DNA from: Sediminibacterium sp. KACHI17
GTDB lineage: Bacteria; Bacteroidota; Bacteroidia; Chitinophagales; Chitinophagaceae
Direction: 5' to 3'
Assembly (NCBI RefSeq): GCF_040362915.1
Contig: NZ_AP029612.1
Coordinates: forward strand, 868,001-932,000
DNA: 64,000 nt
Below, one piece after another: positions 49,782 through 59,622 of the stretch. Made by a program: the position numbers and the translations under genes. Numbering within the stretch: the first letter of the stretch is position 1; every line of letters starts with the position of its first letter. The notes beneath the pieces are model-generated. The model did no database searches. It was not told the DNA's origin and worked only from the letters and a program-made list of their open reading frames with translations.

Positions 49782-49817
49782 CAGAGAAATATCAACTGCT
49801 GAATTGATATTTCTCTG
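49782..49817. terminator. 14-bp hairpin between fbp and the 161-aa gene
   Basis: CAGAGAAATATCAA (49782-49795) pairs perfectly with 49804-49817 around an 8-nt loop, directly after the fbp stop on the minus strand. No T run follows, so it is a candidate transcript 3'-end hairpin rather than a clear intrinsic terminator. Confidence 0.5.
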
Positions 49818-49825
49818 CTGATGTA

Positions 49826-50830
49826 TTACAAGTAGCTTTCGAGTTCATCCATCATTTCCCTGCTACCAATGAAGAGTGGTGTTCGTTGATGTAACTCAGT
49901 TGGTTGTATATCAAGAATACGCTGCTTTCCATCTGTAGCGCGTCCACCAGCCACTTCCAGAATAAAGGCAAACGGATTGGATTCATACAATAACCTCAAC
50001 TTACCCTTTGGTTTCTCAGTAGTGCCGGGATACATGAAAATGCCCCCCTTGATGAGGTTTCGGTGAACATCTGCCACCATACTTCCAATATATCGTTGTG
50101 TGTATGGACCACCGGTCTCTTTTGTCTTTCGCTGACAAGCATCAATGTATTTTCTGACACCTTCATCGTATTGAAAGAAATTACCGTGATTCACAGAATA
50201 GAATTTGCCGGTAGGTGGACATTTAATATCAGGATGACTCAAACAAAATTCTCCGATAGACGGATCCAGAGTAAATCCATTTACACCTCTTCTGGTAGCA
50301 TATACGAACATGGTACTCGAACCATAAATAACATATCCCGCAGCTACTTGTCGATTACCGGGCTGTAAAAAATCTTCTTTGGTACAAGGCTTACCTCGCT
50401 CACTTACCCTGCGATATACACTAAAGATGGTTCCGATAGAAACATTCACATCAATATTACCACTACCATCCAGTGGATCGAACATGACAACATACTTACT
50501 CTGATTACTTACTTCATCATCAAACACAACAAAATCATCTAACTCTTCACTGCCAATACCTGCGCAGCTGATACCATGCTGCAGAACACCCATGAATTGA
50601 TTATTGGCATAGATATCCAGTTTCTTTACATCTTCACCCTGCACATTGATGGTGCCGGCGTCTCCAAGAATATCCACCAGTCCGGCTTTATTTACTTCAA
50701 CATTCACACGTTTAGCGGCTAGACCGATATCTCTTAATAAACTACTTAATTCACCAGTTGCGGTAGGAAATTGTCTCAATTGTTGCAGCGTAAATTCATC
50801 CAGTGTAAGGATTCTTCTGTTTACTGTCAT
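49826..50830 (-). CDS. fbp: Class I fructose-1,6-bisphosphatase
   Basis: A 334-residue gluconeogenic phosphatase converting fructose-1,6-bisphosphate to fructose-6-phosphate. Conserved class I blocks: [40 protein letters not shown] (Mg2+-binding DPLDGSSN-like site, here DPLDGSGN), [19 protein letters not shown] (substrate site) and [19 protein letters not shown]. Its length and motifs match class I. A TTG-N22-TACCTTCG promoter-like arrangement lies upstream near 50850-50890. Followed by a hairpin. Confidence 0.95.
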   Translation of the reverse strand: MTVNRRILTLDEFTLQQLRQFPTATGELSSLLRDIGLAAKRVNVEVNKAGLVDILGDAGTINVQGEDVKKLDIYANNQFMGVLQHGISCAGIGSEELDDFVVFDDEVSNQSKYVVMFDPLDGSGNIDVNVSIGTIFSVYRRVSERGKPCTKEDFLQPGNRQVAAGYVIYGSSTMFVYATRRGVNGFTLDPSIGEFCLSHPDIKCPPTGKFYSVNHGNFFQYDEGVRKYIDACQRKTKETGGPYTQRYIGSMVADVHRNLIKGGIFMYPGTTEKPKGKLRLLYESNPFAFILEVAGGRATDGKQRILDIQPTELHQRTPLFIGSREMMDELESYL

Positions 50831-51004
50831 GGCTTAAGGGCAATCGTTTGCACGAAGGTATTTAATTTGAAAATGGTTCTCACAAAATTTATAAAGTCGT
50901 GTAAGAATTACACTATCAAATTCCTTATACAGATGGTTCTTCGTAAAGAACAGAACTTATCTATCCCTTTAAGATTGCTGGCATGAATGGCACGGTCTGT
51001 TCAA

Positions 51005-51508
51005 TTATTGACGGATGAATAACTGCGTAAAGAAAATCACACCTTTTGCATCCTGGTAAACACCAATACCCGTCTGGGTATAATTGCCTTCAATATTTTT
51101 TCGATGACCCGGACTATTAATCCATCCTTTCACCACTTCTTCAGCTGACAACTTTCCATAAGCTACATTTTCAGCCGCTGCCATTATAGTTCCTGTTGAT
51201 TTTGTGATTCGTTGAATACGGTTTTCAAATCCATCATGCCCAAAAGCGGTTCGTTTGAGTGCCATATTTTTACTGTGTAATGCTGCTTGCTCATCGGCAG
51301 CAGCGATCCCTTTAAGCATTCCTAGCCCCTTCTTTTTACGATATTCATTCACATGATAAAGAATATCGTTGGACATGGTAAATGCATTAACAATAACAGG
51401 ATCGGATTTGGATCTTTCGATCGCAGATAAATTACGATTGCAGGAGAGCAATAATAAAGGCAGCAGGAATATACCCAGCACAGTAAATAAAATACGAATC
51501 ATTCGCAT
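51005..51508 (-). CDS. CAP/SCP-domain lipoprotein
   Basis: A 167-residue protein with a lipobox ending LLLSC (acceptor Cys23), so membrane-anchored. The CAP (cysteine-rich secretory, antigen 5, PR-1) domain follows: ILYHVNEYRKKKGLGMLKGI, AALHSKNMALKRTAFGHDGF (metal His) and AENVAYGKLSAEEVVKGWIN, then SPGHRKNIEGNYTQTGIGVY. It may bind sterols, peptides or metal; bacterial CAP proteins are mostly uncharacterised. The AAAGGAG sequence sits ~11 nt before the start, an unusually strong RBS for this window. Confidence 0.9.
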   Translation of the reverse strand: MRMIRILFTVLGIFLLPLLLLSCNRNLSAIERSKSDPVIVNAFTMSNDILYHVNEYRKKKGLGMLKGIAAADEQAALHSKNMALKRTAFGHDGFENRIQRITKSTGTIMAAAENVAYGKLSAEEVVKGWINSPGHRKNIEGNYTQTGIGVYQDAKGVIFFTQLFIRQ

Positions 51509-51637
51509 ATATTTTTTCTCCTTTAAAACAACAACTATACCAAATTACAATCATCAGATTACAAAATCTCCCAAGAAAAGTATAAACCTATGGAAACAAA
51601 TACTATGCACTTGTTATACACCCTTTGATTTTGACCG

Positions 51638-51667
51638 TTGTTTACACCGGTCTTACCCTTAGTTTTG
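51638..51667 (+). promoter_or_regulatory. Promoter of aspartokinase gene
   Basis: TTG (51638-51640) and a perfect TAnnTTTG box, TAGTTTTG (51660-51667), are spaced 19 nt apart. The box ends 19 nt before the ATG at 51687. This is the best promoter seen in the window. Confidence 0.55.
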
Positions 51668-51686
51668 CTTTAGAACATCTATTTCA

Positions 51687-52952
51687 ATGAAAGTATTCAA
51701 ATTCGGCGGAGCCAGTGTCAATAGTGTAGATCGCATCAAAAATCTGGCATCTATTGTTCAACAATATCGTCAGTCCCCACTTGTCATCATCATTTCTGCG
51801 ATGGGCAAAACCACCAATGCACTTGAAAAAGTGGTGGAAGCTTTTTATGCAGGAAAAAAAGAGGAAGCGCTTCAACTATTTGAAGTGATCAAAAACCAGC
51901 ACCTTACAACTGCTAAATATTTGCTGGTAAAAGAATACAATAGTTGTGCATCCAAACTCAATGATTTTTTTACAGAAGTGGAATGGCTTTTACACGATAA
52001 ACCGGTCAGAGAGTTTGATTATTACTATGATCAGGTTGTATGTGTGGGAGAGCTCTTAAGTACTTCGATCATTAGCCATTTTCTGAATGAGGAACATATC
52101 GCAAATGAATGGGTCGATGTTCGTGACATCCTTCGTACAGATGATAATTTCAGAGACGCAGGCGTAGATATTGCTTTCACAGAAAAGAAAATAGCAGAGA
52201 GCTGGCAACTGACAGTTGGTGAAGGAAAGAACATTATTGTAACACAAGGTTTCATCGGATCTACTGATGAAAATGAAAGCACCACACTCGGACGTGAGGG
52301 AAGTGATTATACTGCTGCATTGTTTGCCAATATGCTCAATGCTGAAAGTTTGACCATATGGAAAGATGTTGAGGGAGTCATGAATGCAGACCCCAAACAA
52401 TTTCCGGAAGCGCAATTGATCCAGGAATTGAATTTCAATGAAGTGATCGAAATGGCTTTTTATGGAGCACAGGTCATCCATCCAAAAACGATTAAGCCCC
52501 TACAGAATAAGGGCATCCCAATGTATGTGAAATGCTTTCTGGATCCTTCTTTACCGGGCACTATCATCCACAAAAAAAATATCAAAGGGCTCCCTCCAAT
52601 TTTTGTGATCAAAGACAAACAGATATTGATCCATTTGAAAAGTCGTGACTTCTCATTTATGGGAGAAGAACCTATGCGACAACTATATGGCATCTTCGGA
52701 CAAACCCGCATCAGGCCGAATCTGATTCAAACAGGCGCTATTGGTGTTCAGATCTGTATGGATGATAAACAGGATAAAACAGATCAGTTCGCAGCTCAGT
52801 CAGGAATGTTATTTGATGTACAGGTAGAAAAAAATCTTCAATTACTTACCATCAGACATTATGAGGAATCTTTACTCAATAAAATGCTGGAGGGAAAGGA
52901 CGTAGTACTCTTACAAAAGACCAAAGAAACAGTACAAGCTTTGTTCAGGTAA
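51687..52952 (+). CDS. Aspartate kinase
   Basis: A 421-residue monofunctional aspartokinase, first step of lysine, threonine and methionine biosynthesis. The N-terminal motif is MKVFKFGGASVNSVDRIKNL, where the common KFGGTS reads KFGGAS as in many Bacteroidota. Further markers: SAMGKTTNALEKVVEAFYAG, TLGREGSDYTAALFANMLNA (the substrate site), DVEGVMNADPKQFPEAQLIQ and EMAFYGAQVIHPKTI. The ACT-like C-terminus (about 300-421) starts PPIFVIKDKQILIHLKSRDF. No homoserine dehydrogenase domain is fused. It has its own promoter and is convergent with the NlpC/P60 gene. Confidence 0.94.
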   Translation: MKVFKFGGASVNSVDRIKNLASIVQQYRQSPLVIIISAMGKTTNALEKVVEAFYAGKKEEALQLFEVIKNQHLTTAKYLLVKEYNSCASKLNDFFTEVEWLLHDKPVREFDYYYDQVVCVGELLSTSIISHFLNEEHIANEWVDVRDILRTDDNFRDAGVDIAFTEKKIAESWQLTVGEGKNIIVTQGFIGSTDENESTTLGREGSDYTAALFANMLNAESLTIWKDVEGVMNADPKQFPEAQLIQELNFNEVIEMAFYGAQVIHPKTIKPLQNKGIPMYVKCFLDPSLPGTIIHKKNIKGLPPIFVIKDKQILIHLKSRDFSFMGEEPMRQLYGIFGQTRIRPNLIQTGAIGVQICMDDKQDKTDQFAAQSGMLFDVQVEKNLQLLTIRHYEESLLNKMLEGKDVVLLQKTKETVQALFR

Positions 52953-52984
52953 TATTTTCATGATTGTTGTTGATCCATCAACCA

Positions 52985-53710
52985 TCATTTTACTACCCTA
53001 CCGGCGCCTCTGAACCTCGGTTGCCAGTATTTTTCATTCAGATCGCTGATCATTACACCACCACTGGTGGCAGCATGAACGAATTTATTATTGAGCAGAT
53101 AAACGCCTACATGGGTGATATCACGGTTACGACCCGTTGTGTGAAAGAAAACCAGATCCCCTTCCTGCAGGTCTGCCAATTCGATCTTCTCGCTATTGTC
53201 AAATTGCTCTTGAGCTGTTCTTGGCAAGGTAGTATTAAATACATCCCGCATGATCACCTGCGTGAATGCAGAACAATCGATACAATCTTCTGTACTTCCT
53301 CCCAAACAATATTTCGTTCCCCACCATTTATCGATGGTTTCGAGCAGGGCTATATTCGTTAATTTTTCGACAGTAGCGTCAATGATCACAGCGTATTTTA
53401 ATTGCAGATAACCTGCTCTTTCAATATTGAACGCATTCATATCAGATGATCCGGTGTTATTTCGCTTGCCGGTATTACTGGCTGATGACATATTTGCGTT
53501 GGTAGTGCTGGCCTTATGTCCTGTTGTAACCACAGAGCCCGGTGTTACTTCGATCTGGTCAAGAAAAGTGCGTTCTTTTGATCCGGTTGTTTTGGCAGCT
53601 GTTGTTTTAGCCGTAGAATTATCCCTTGAAGTCAGCTTACTCAATGATTTACAACTCGTGAAGCTCAATAAGCTGATCATTCCTATCATCCAAACAGATC
53701 TGTTCATCAT
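52985..53710 (-). CDS. NlpC/P60 (C40) peptidase, lipoprotein
   Basis: A 241-residue protein with a lipobox ending FTSC (acceptor Cys20), so envelope-anchored. A Thr/Ser/Lys-rich linker (~25-90) precedes the C40 domain (~110-241). The catalytic residues are visible: Cys in CIDCSAFTQVIMRDVF, His in DITHVGVYLLNNKFVHAATS and the final polar residue in that region. It cleaves D-Glu-Dap bonds in peptidoglycan stem peptides. It is convergent with aspartokinase and divergent from dnaE, separated by a large word-repeat region. Confidence 0.92.
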   Translation of the reverse strand: MMNRSVWMIGMISLLSFTSCKSLSKLTSRDNSTAKTTAAKTTGSKERTFLDQIEVTPGSVVTTGHKASTTNANMSSASNTGKRNNTGSSDMNAFNIERAGYLQLKYAVIIDATVEKLTNIALLETIDKWWGTKYCLGGSTEDCIDCSAFTQVIMRDVFNTTLPRTAQEQFDNSEKIELADLQEGDLVFFHTTGRNRDITHVGVYLLNNKFVHAATSGGVMISDLNEKYWQPRFRGAGRVVK

Positions 53711-53764
53711 ACCTGCAATATACCCTGCTGCGGTTTTTATGCCAAGCGATGTGGAAAAGATCTC

Positions 53765-53990
53765 GGATGGTCAATAGTTCATAGCAAATGGCTGATAGTA
53801 AGTAGCCAATGTGGATAATTGGTAGTAAAGAGAACCCCTCCAAAATTGGATATTTGGAGTTCGGAATATGGAAGCCTGACCCAATAAAATCAGACATCTG
53901 ATATCAGACATCAGAGATTATACATCTGACATCTGCGATCTGATATCTGCCATCCCAAATCAGGCTTCCGACATCAGACTTCCGAACTGT
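53765..53990. repeat. Nested inverted word repeat upstream of dnaE
   Basis: The spacer between the NlpC/P60 gene and dnaE holds CAATAGTTCATAGCAAATGG-type words, then a nested inverted repeat: GTTCGGAA (53859-53866) pairs with 53980-53987, and GGAAGCCTGA (53870-53879) pairs with 53960-53969. Between these arms are TGACATC/ATCAGAT words like those at 29363-29500. The outer arm ends 8 nt before the dnaE ATG, so the ribosome site may be occluded by the stem. Confidence 0.75.
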
Positions 53991-53994
53991 TTCT

Positions 53995-56900
53995 ATGGCA
54001 TTCTCTCATCTCCACGTTCATACACAATATTCACTGCTCGATGGTGCTGCAGCGATCGATAGTTTGTATAAAAAAGCAGCAAAAGATAATATGCCTGCCC
54101 TGGCCATTACAGATCATGGCAACATGTTTGGTGCTTTTGAATTTGTAAGTCAGGCCTGGAAGAATACCAAGGTGATCGGAAAAGATGCCAATGGAAAAGA
54201 TATCACTGCCCCTGTGATAAAACCGATCGTGGGTTGTGAGTTTTATGTAGTGAAAGACAGACATATAAAAACTTTCACAAAAGAGGTAAAAGATGAACGA
54301 TACCATCAGGTTCTGCTAGCCAAAAACAAAAAAGGATACGAGAATCTAGTCAAACTTACATCCCTTGGATTCATTGAAGGCATGTATAGTAAATATCCAC
54401 GTATCGATAAAGAACTGATCGAGCAATATCATGAAGGACTGATCGCAACAACTTGTTGTATTGGTGCCTATGTGCCGCAGACCATCTTACATGATGGTGA
54501 AGCAAAGGCGGAACAGGAATTCAAATGGTGGCTGGACCTGTTTGGTGAAGATTATTATATCGAGATACAGCGTCATAATATCAAAGAACAGGAACTCATC
54601 AATCAAACTCTATTGAAGTTTGCCAAGAAATACAACGTCCCTGTTATTGCAACGAATGACAGTCACTATGTAGATCAAGATGATGCCAATGCACACGATA
54701 TTCTTTTATGCATCAATACCGGAGAAAAACAAAGCACACCGGGTTTTGATGACTTCGTAAACGATGATGCACAGATCAAAAACAGACGATTCAAATTTCC
54801 TAACGATCAGTTTTATTTCAAGACGACACAGGAAATGGAAAAACTGTTCAGTGATATTCCCGAGTCACTGGATAATACCAATCAGATCGTAGATAAGGTG
54901 GAAGTATTGAATCTTAAAAAGGATATCCTGCTTCCTGCATTTCCAATTCCAAAAGAGTTTCAGATACATACCGACGCCAACCTGAATCAGTGGGAATACC
55001 TGCGTCATATTACCATGGAGGGCGCTAAAATGCGCTATTCAGACCTTACACCGGAGATACAGGAACGTATCGATTTTGAATTGTTCACGATCAAGACCAT
55101 GGGTTTTGCCGGATACTTTTTGATCGTGAGTGATTTTATCAAAGCAGGAAGAGAATTAGGTGTATTCGTAGGTCCGGGTCGTGGTTCTGCTGCCGGAAGT
55201 GTGGTGGCTTATTGTATCGGTATCACGAATATTGATCCGATCAAATACAATTTGCTGTTCGAGCGTTTCCTCAATCCTGACCGTAAGAGCATGCCCGATA
55301 TCGATACGGACTTCGATGATGAAGGCCGTCAGAAAGTGATCGATTATGTGGTTGACAAATACGGGAAACAACAGGTGGCACAGATCATCACATACGGTAC
55401 CATGGCCGCCAAGATGAGTATTAAAGATGTGGCCCGTGTATTGGATCTCCCGCTTGCCGAAAGCAATATGTTGGCCAAGCTGGTTCCGGATAAGCCCGGA
55501 ACTGAACTGGGACGCGTATTACATGCACCATTAACTGTAAAAGATGGTGAAAAATCACTGGAAGAAAAAGAAGCTTATCAGCAAGAAGATATTGAGAATG
55601 TAAAAAAACTACGAGAGATCTATCAGGGCAATGATATCCGTGCACAAGTATTAAAAGAAGCGGAAAGACTAGAAGGGTCTGTTCGTAATACAGGCATTCA
55701 TGCTGCGGGAATCATCATCGCTCCGAAAGATCTTACGGAATTGATCCCTGTTGCCACGGCCAAAGATTCAGATCTATGGGTAACACAGATCGAGGGAAGT
55801 ATTATTGAAGATGCCGGTGTTATCAAGATGGACTTTCTGGGTCTGAAGACCCTTTCCATTTTGAAAACAGCATTGGAACTCATTCAGCAAAACCATGGAG
55901 TCACCATTGATCTGGATAATATTCCGTTGGATGATGAAAAAACATTTCACTTATACCAGCGTGGAGAAACCAATGCCACTTTTCAGTTTGAAAGTGTAGG
56001 CATGCAGAAATATCTCCGCGATCTCAAGCCGGATAAGTTCGATGACCTCATTGCGATGAACGCCCTGTATCGTCCCGGGCCGATTGCCTACATTCCAAAA
56101 TTCATTGATAGAAAACATGGTCGTGAACCTGTGACCTATGATATTCCTGAAATGGAGGAATACCTGGCAGAGACCTATGGTATCACTGTATATCAAGAGC
56201 AGGTGATGTTGCTGAGTCAGAGTTTAGGTGGTTTTACCAAAGGTGATGCAGATGTGCTGCGTAAAGCCATGGGTAAAAAACAAAAATCAGTTCTTGACAA
56301 AATGAAAACTCAATTTATTGAAGGGGCTACTGCGAAGGGGCATCCTGCGGATAAATTGGAAAAGATATGGACAGACTGGGAAGCCTTTGCACAATACGCT
56401 TTCAATAAATCACATTCCACCTGTTATGCTTTTGTAGCATATCAAACCGCTTACTTAAAAGCACATTATCCGGGTGAATACATGTCTGCCGTGCTGAATC
56501 ATGCAGGCAGCATTGAGAAGATCACCTTCTTTATGGAAGAATGTAAGAGGATGGGGATTAAAGTGCTGGGACCGGATATCAATGAATCCTTAAAAGGCTT
56601 TGCCGTAAACAAAAATGGCGAGATCCGTTTTGGATTAGGGGGCTTAAAAGGCGTGGGTGAAGCTGCAGTCGAAAACATTATTGCCGAGAGAGAAAAAAAT
56701 GGATGGTACCAAAACATTTTTGATTTTATCAAACGTGTGATCCAAAGAAGTGTCAATAAGAAATCCTTAGAAAGTTTGGCATATTCAGGTGCATTTGATT
56801 GTTTCAAGGAATTTCATCGTGCTCAATATTTTCATGTTGCAGATGGTGAAAAAATATCAGGATTAGAGAAGATCATCAACTATGGTCAAGCCAATCAATC

Positions 56901-57666
56901 TGCAGCAGCCGCGAGTACCAATACATTGTTTGGAGATATGTCTTCAGCCATGCAGGTACCGATACCCAAGATCGCCAATGTAGAACCATGGACACTCACA
57001 GAGCTACTGGATCATGAAAAAGATGTAACGGGAATGTTCATGAGCGGACACCCACTGGATCATTTTAAGTTTGAGTTGAAGTATTATGGCATCACCAGTA
57101 TCAATGATTTTAATGAGATCAAACAAACGCTGCATTTACAGCCTAATCCCGGAAAACAGATCCGTGTAGCCGGTTTGGTGATCGATGTTCAGCATCGGGT
57201 AACAAAAACGGGGAAGAATTTTGGCTCTTTTGTCATTGAGGATTTTAGCGGTAAAACTGATTTCATTTTGTGGAGTGAAGATTATATCAAGTTCCAGAAT
57301 TATTTAGAGAAGGGGCAAAACATTTTACTTACCGGCTTCTTTCGTTCGCGCTTCAATCAACCTAATAATTTTGAATTTAAGGTGAATGTGATGTCTTTAC
57401 TGGAAACAGTAAAACAAAACTTGACACGCAGTATTGAGATCAACATGCATCCGGCTTCAGTAACTCCTGATTTTGTATCCTTCATTGATAAAAATGTGAG
57501 AGAGCATCCCGGAAAATCTTCTTTGCGTTTCAATATTTATGAACCTAGGGAACAACTCAAAGTGAGTATGTATTCGTTGGAGAAAGGATTCATGATGAAT
57601 GAAGAAATGGCTAGCTTCTTATTAGAGAACCCGGATTTGGATGTGACTGTGGGAGTTGTAGGATAA
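53995..57666 (+). CDS. dnaE: DNA polymerase III alpha subunit
   Basis: A 1223-residue replicative polymerase. The N-terminal PHP domain keeps a metal-binding HLHVHTQYSLLDG and the later NDSHYVDQDDANAHDI. The palm carries the catalytic Asp motif MPDIDTDFDDEGRQKVIDYV and GPGRGSAAGSVVAYCIGI. The finger and beta-binding regions follow, then an HhH region near residues 830-900 and a C-terminal OB fold (~1030-1110, IRVAGLVIDVQHRVTKTG). The length fits DnaE1 and not PolC. It forms the core of the holoenzyme. It has no operon partner here and a repeat-laden leader. Confidence 0.96.
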   Translation: MAFSHLHVHTQYSLLDGAAAIDSLYKKAAKDNMPALAITDHGNMFGAFEFVSQAWKNTKVIGKDANGKDITAPVIKPIVGCEFYVVKDRHIKTFTKEVKDERYHQVLLAKNKKGYENLVKLTSLGFIEGMYSKYPRIDKELIEQYHEGLIATTCCIGAYVPQTILHDGEAKAEQEFKWWLDLFGEDYYIEIQRHNIKEQELINQTLLKFAKKYNVPVIATNDSHYVDQDDANAHDILLCINTGEKQSTPGFDDFVNDDAQIKNRRFKFPNDQFYFKTTQEMEKLFSDIPESLDNTNQIVDKVEVLNLKKDILLPAFPIPKEFQIHTDANLNQWEYLRHITMEGAKMRYSDLTPEIQERIDFELFTIKTMGFAGYFLIVSDFIKAGRELGVFVGPGRGSAAGSVVAYCIGITNIDPIKYNLLFERFLNPDRKSMPDIDTDFDDEGRQKVIDYVVDKYGKQQVAQIITYGTMAAKMSIKDVARVLDLPLAESNMLAKLVPDKPGTELGRVLHAPLTVKDGEKSLEEKEAYQQEDIENVKKLREIYQGNDIRAQVLKEAERLEGSVRNTGIHAAGIIIAPKDLTELIPVATAKDSDLWVTQIEGSIIEDAGVIKMDFLGLKTLSILKTALELIQQNHGVTIDLDNIPLDDEKTFHLYQRGETNATFQFESVGMQKYLRDLKPDKFDDLIAMNALYRPGPIAYIPKFIDRKHGREPVTYDIPEMEEYLAETYGITVYQEQVMLLSQSLGGFTKGDADVLRKAMGKKQKSVLDKMKTQFIEGATAKGHPADKLEKIWTDWEAFAQYAFNKSHSTCYAFVAYQTAYLKAHYPGEYMSAVLNHAGSIEKITFFMEECKRMGIKVLGPDINESLKGFAVNKNGEIRFGLGGLKGVGEAAVENIIAEREKNGWYQNIFDFIKRVIQRSVNKKSLESLAYSGAFDCFKEFHRAQYFHVADGEKISGLEKIINYGQANQSAAAASTNTLFGDMSSAMQVPIPKIANVEPWTLTELLDHEKDVTGMFMSGHPLDHFKFELKYYGITSINDFNEIKQTLHLQPNPGKQIRVAGLVIDVQHRVTKTGKNFGSFVIEDFSGKTDFILWSEDYIKFQNYLEKGQNILLTGFFRSRFNQPNNFEFKVNVMSLLETVKQNLTRSIEINMHPASVTPDFVSFIDKNVREHPGKSSLRFNIYEPREQLKVSMYSLEKGFMMNEEMASFLLENPDLDVTVGVVG

Positions 57667-57787
57667 TGACAGGGAGTTGATCAATTAGTGAGTCTTAATC
57701 GCCATTTATCTTTCAAAAACGCTGCTTATCCTTTTTTGTCTGTTTTTTACCAAGAAAAAATAGCTTCTTGTTGCCAAAACAGACCTT

Positions 57788-59035
57788 ATGTCATCTGAAA
57801 CCCTGAAGCAACGTATTATAACAGTAGACGCACTACGTGGATTTGCCTTATTAGGTATCCTTCTGGCGCACATGATCTATTGGTACAATGCCGGACCTTT
57901 ACCCGGATCTATTTTCGAGAAACACAATGATACTGCAAGTGGTATTATTGGTATCGTGAATGAAATATTGATCTCCGGTAAATTCTTCGCCTTCTTTTCA
58001 TTTTTATTTGGATTGAGTTTTTTCCTCCAGATGAACAGTATGGAAGAAAGCGGCAGACCCTTTGTTTGGAGATATGCTTGGCGTATCACGATCATGGGAA
58101 TAATTGGTTTGATACATCATGCATTTTGGAGAGGAGATATTCTTTCCATTTATGCTCCCCTGGGTTTTATTCTTTTACCCATGCGCAAACTCAGCAACCG
58201 CGCTGTATTGATCATAGGTGTTCTATTAGCGATCAATTTACCCAGCTTACTCATGCAGTTGCCAGGACTCATTGAACAATTGACCTCTACTACGCCACCA
58301 CCACCTCCTCCATCTGGTCCGCCTCCGGGACCTGATCCTTCACAAGCATTTTTCAAAACAGTCTATAAAAGCGATATCTGGAGTATGATGAAGAATAACA
58401 TCATCAGCATTGGAGAAAAATTTGATTTCCAATTTGGCAGTGGTCGTATTTATGTTACACTCGGATTTTTCTTATTGGGAATGTATAGTGGCAGAAAGGG
58501 ATGGTTTGCTATGAGTTCGGAAGCACTAAAACCCATTTTTAAAAAAATAAAAAATAAGTCCGGTTGGGTTGTGTTGGTAACACTCTTAGGTGGGGTTGGC
58601 ATCTATGGATTGAATGAAGGTTTTAAACTCGGCTGGGAAAGCAGTCCATTGGTAGGCTTCATTTTTGGCACATTGTATAATCTCAATAATGCAGCCCTCG
58701 TGGTTTTCTATGTTACAGGAATTACTTTATTAATGAACCGAAAATTTTGGCAAAACTTATTATACCCATTAGCACCTATCGGAAAAATGGCTTTGACCAG
58801 TTACTTACTGCAAACAGCACTTGGTCTTGTTTTGTTTTTTGGATTTGGATTTGGTTTAGTGGGCGTAACAGCTCCCTGGCTCAACTGGCTGATCGCACTT
58901 GCATTTTTCATACTCCAGGCAATAGCATGCAAATGGTGGTTTAAAAAATTCTACTTCGGCCCGGTAGAGTGGCTGTGGAGATCGTTGACATATTTTAAAA
59001 TACAACCTTTCCGAAAAAAGCAAGCCTCCGCGTAA
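57788..59035 (+). CDS. DUF418 family membrane protein
   Basis: A 415-residue inner-membrane protein with about ten helices. The DUF418 family opening is seen as IITVDALRGFALLGILLAHM, then FFAFFSFLFGLSFFLQMNSM and a loop of poly-proline (~residues 165-185, PPPPPPSGPPPGPDPSQAFF). The C-terminal DUF418 domain includes FKLGWESSPLVGFIFGTLYN and GKMALTSYLLQTALGLVLFF. The family is thought to be transport- or polysaccharide-related but is uncharacterised; the proline loop is unusual. It lies 121 nt after dnaE, followed by a perfect 15-bp hairpin. Confidence 0.9.
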   Translation: MSSETLKQRIITVDALRGFALLGILLAHMIYWYNAGPLPGSIFEKHNDTASGIIGIVNEILISGKFFAFFSFLFGLSFFLQMNSMEESGRPFVWRYAWRITIMGIIGLIHHAFWRGDILSIYAPLGFILLPMRKLSNRAVLIIGVLLAINLPSLLMQLPGLIEQLTSTTPPPPPPSGPPPGPDPSQAFFKTVYKSDIWSMMKNNIISIGEKFDFQFGSGRIYVTLGFFLLGMYSGRKGWFAMSSEALKPIFKKIKNKSGWVVLVTLLGGVGIYGLNEGFKLGWESSPLVGFIFGTLYNLNNAALVVFYVTGITLLMNRKFWQNLLYPLAPIGKMALTSYLLQTALGLVLFFGFGFGLVGVTAPWLNWLIALAFFILQAIACKWWFKKFYFGPVEWLWRSLTYFKIQPFRKKQASA

Positions 59036-59047
59036 AATACCACGCTC

Positions 59048-59093
59048 TTTTTCTCTGCGGTGAATATTCGAATAAATGCACCGCAGAGAAAAA
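59048..59093. repeat. CTCTGCGGT dispersed element, copy 2, 15-bp perfect hairpin
   Basis: TTTTTCTCTGCGGTG (59048-59062) pairs perfectly with 59079-59093 around a 16-nt loop. The left arm and loop match the element at 34409 (21 of 24 positions). It lies after the DUF418 stop and before the convergent VOC gene, with A and T flanks, so it may terminate both. Confidence 0.85.
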
Positions 59094-59115
59094 CAGAACA
59101 GAGATTACACTGAGA

Positions 59116-59466
59116 TTAAATTGACTGTCCGAAAGTGAGCAGATTATGATCAGGATCTAGGAGTGCAAATTCTTTTTGCCCCCAAGGTTTTTCAGTCAAA
59201 GGAGCATTGGGATGAATCGCTACTTTTCTGTCTAGTAATGACTGATAAAAAGTTTCAATCTCATCTAGCCTGATATACACCTGTCCATAATTCTCCAAAG
59301 GATTCAATGTTGGAAAGCTAAAGAAATGAATTTCGATAGTATCTTTTTGAAGGATCAAGTAATCACCATAATCACTTATTTCACGAAACTGCAATTGGTC
59401 AACATAATAGGATTTGGTCGTTGCTTTATCCCGCATGGGTAATTTGGGATGGATCTGTGTCAGCAT
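59116..59466 (-). CDS. VOC-fold protein (bleomycin-resistance/glyoxalase type)
   Basis: A 116-residue protein with a single vicinal oxygen chelate domain of two babbab-like modules. Visible marks: PKLPMRDKATTKSYYVDQLQ, DYGDYLILQKDTIEIHFFSF, QVYIRLDEIETFYQSLLDRK and ALLDPDHNLLTFGQ. The final H/E metal positions are partly recognisable. It resembles bleomycin-resistance and dioxygenase-like proteins; the substrate is unknown. It is convergent with DUF418. Confidence 0.88.
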   Translation of the reverse strand: MLTQIHPKLPMRDKATTKSYYVDQLQFREISDYGDYLILQKDTIEIHFFSFPTLNPLENYGQVYIRLDEIETFYQSLLDRKVAIHPNAPLTEKPWGQKEFALLDPDHNLLTFGQSI

Positions 59467-59622
59467 TTAGATGAATTTGATTGCAAACTCGGGATTTACT
59501 AGAACAGGTGCAACTAAAATCAACCGTTACTCATATTTTTTCAATATTTCCTCTACACAACTTCTTGTTTAAACACTGCGTTATACTGTGTTGATTATTT
59601 TACCACAACGTTTCACGATATT

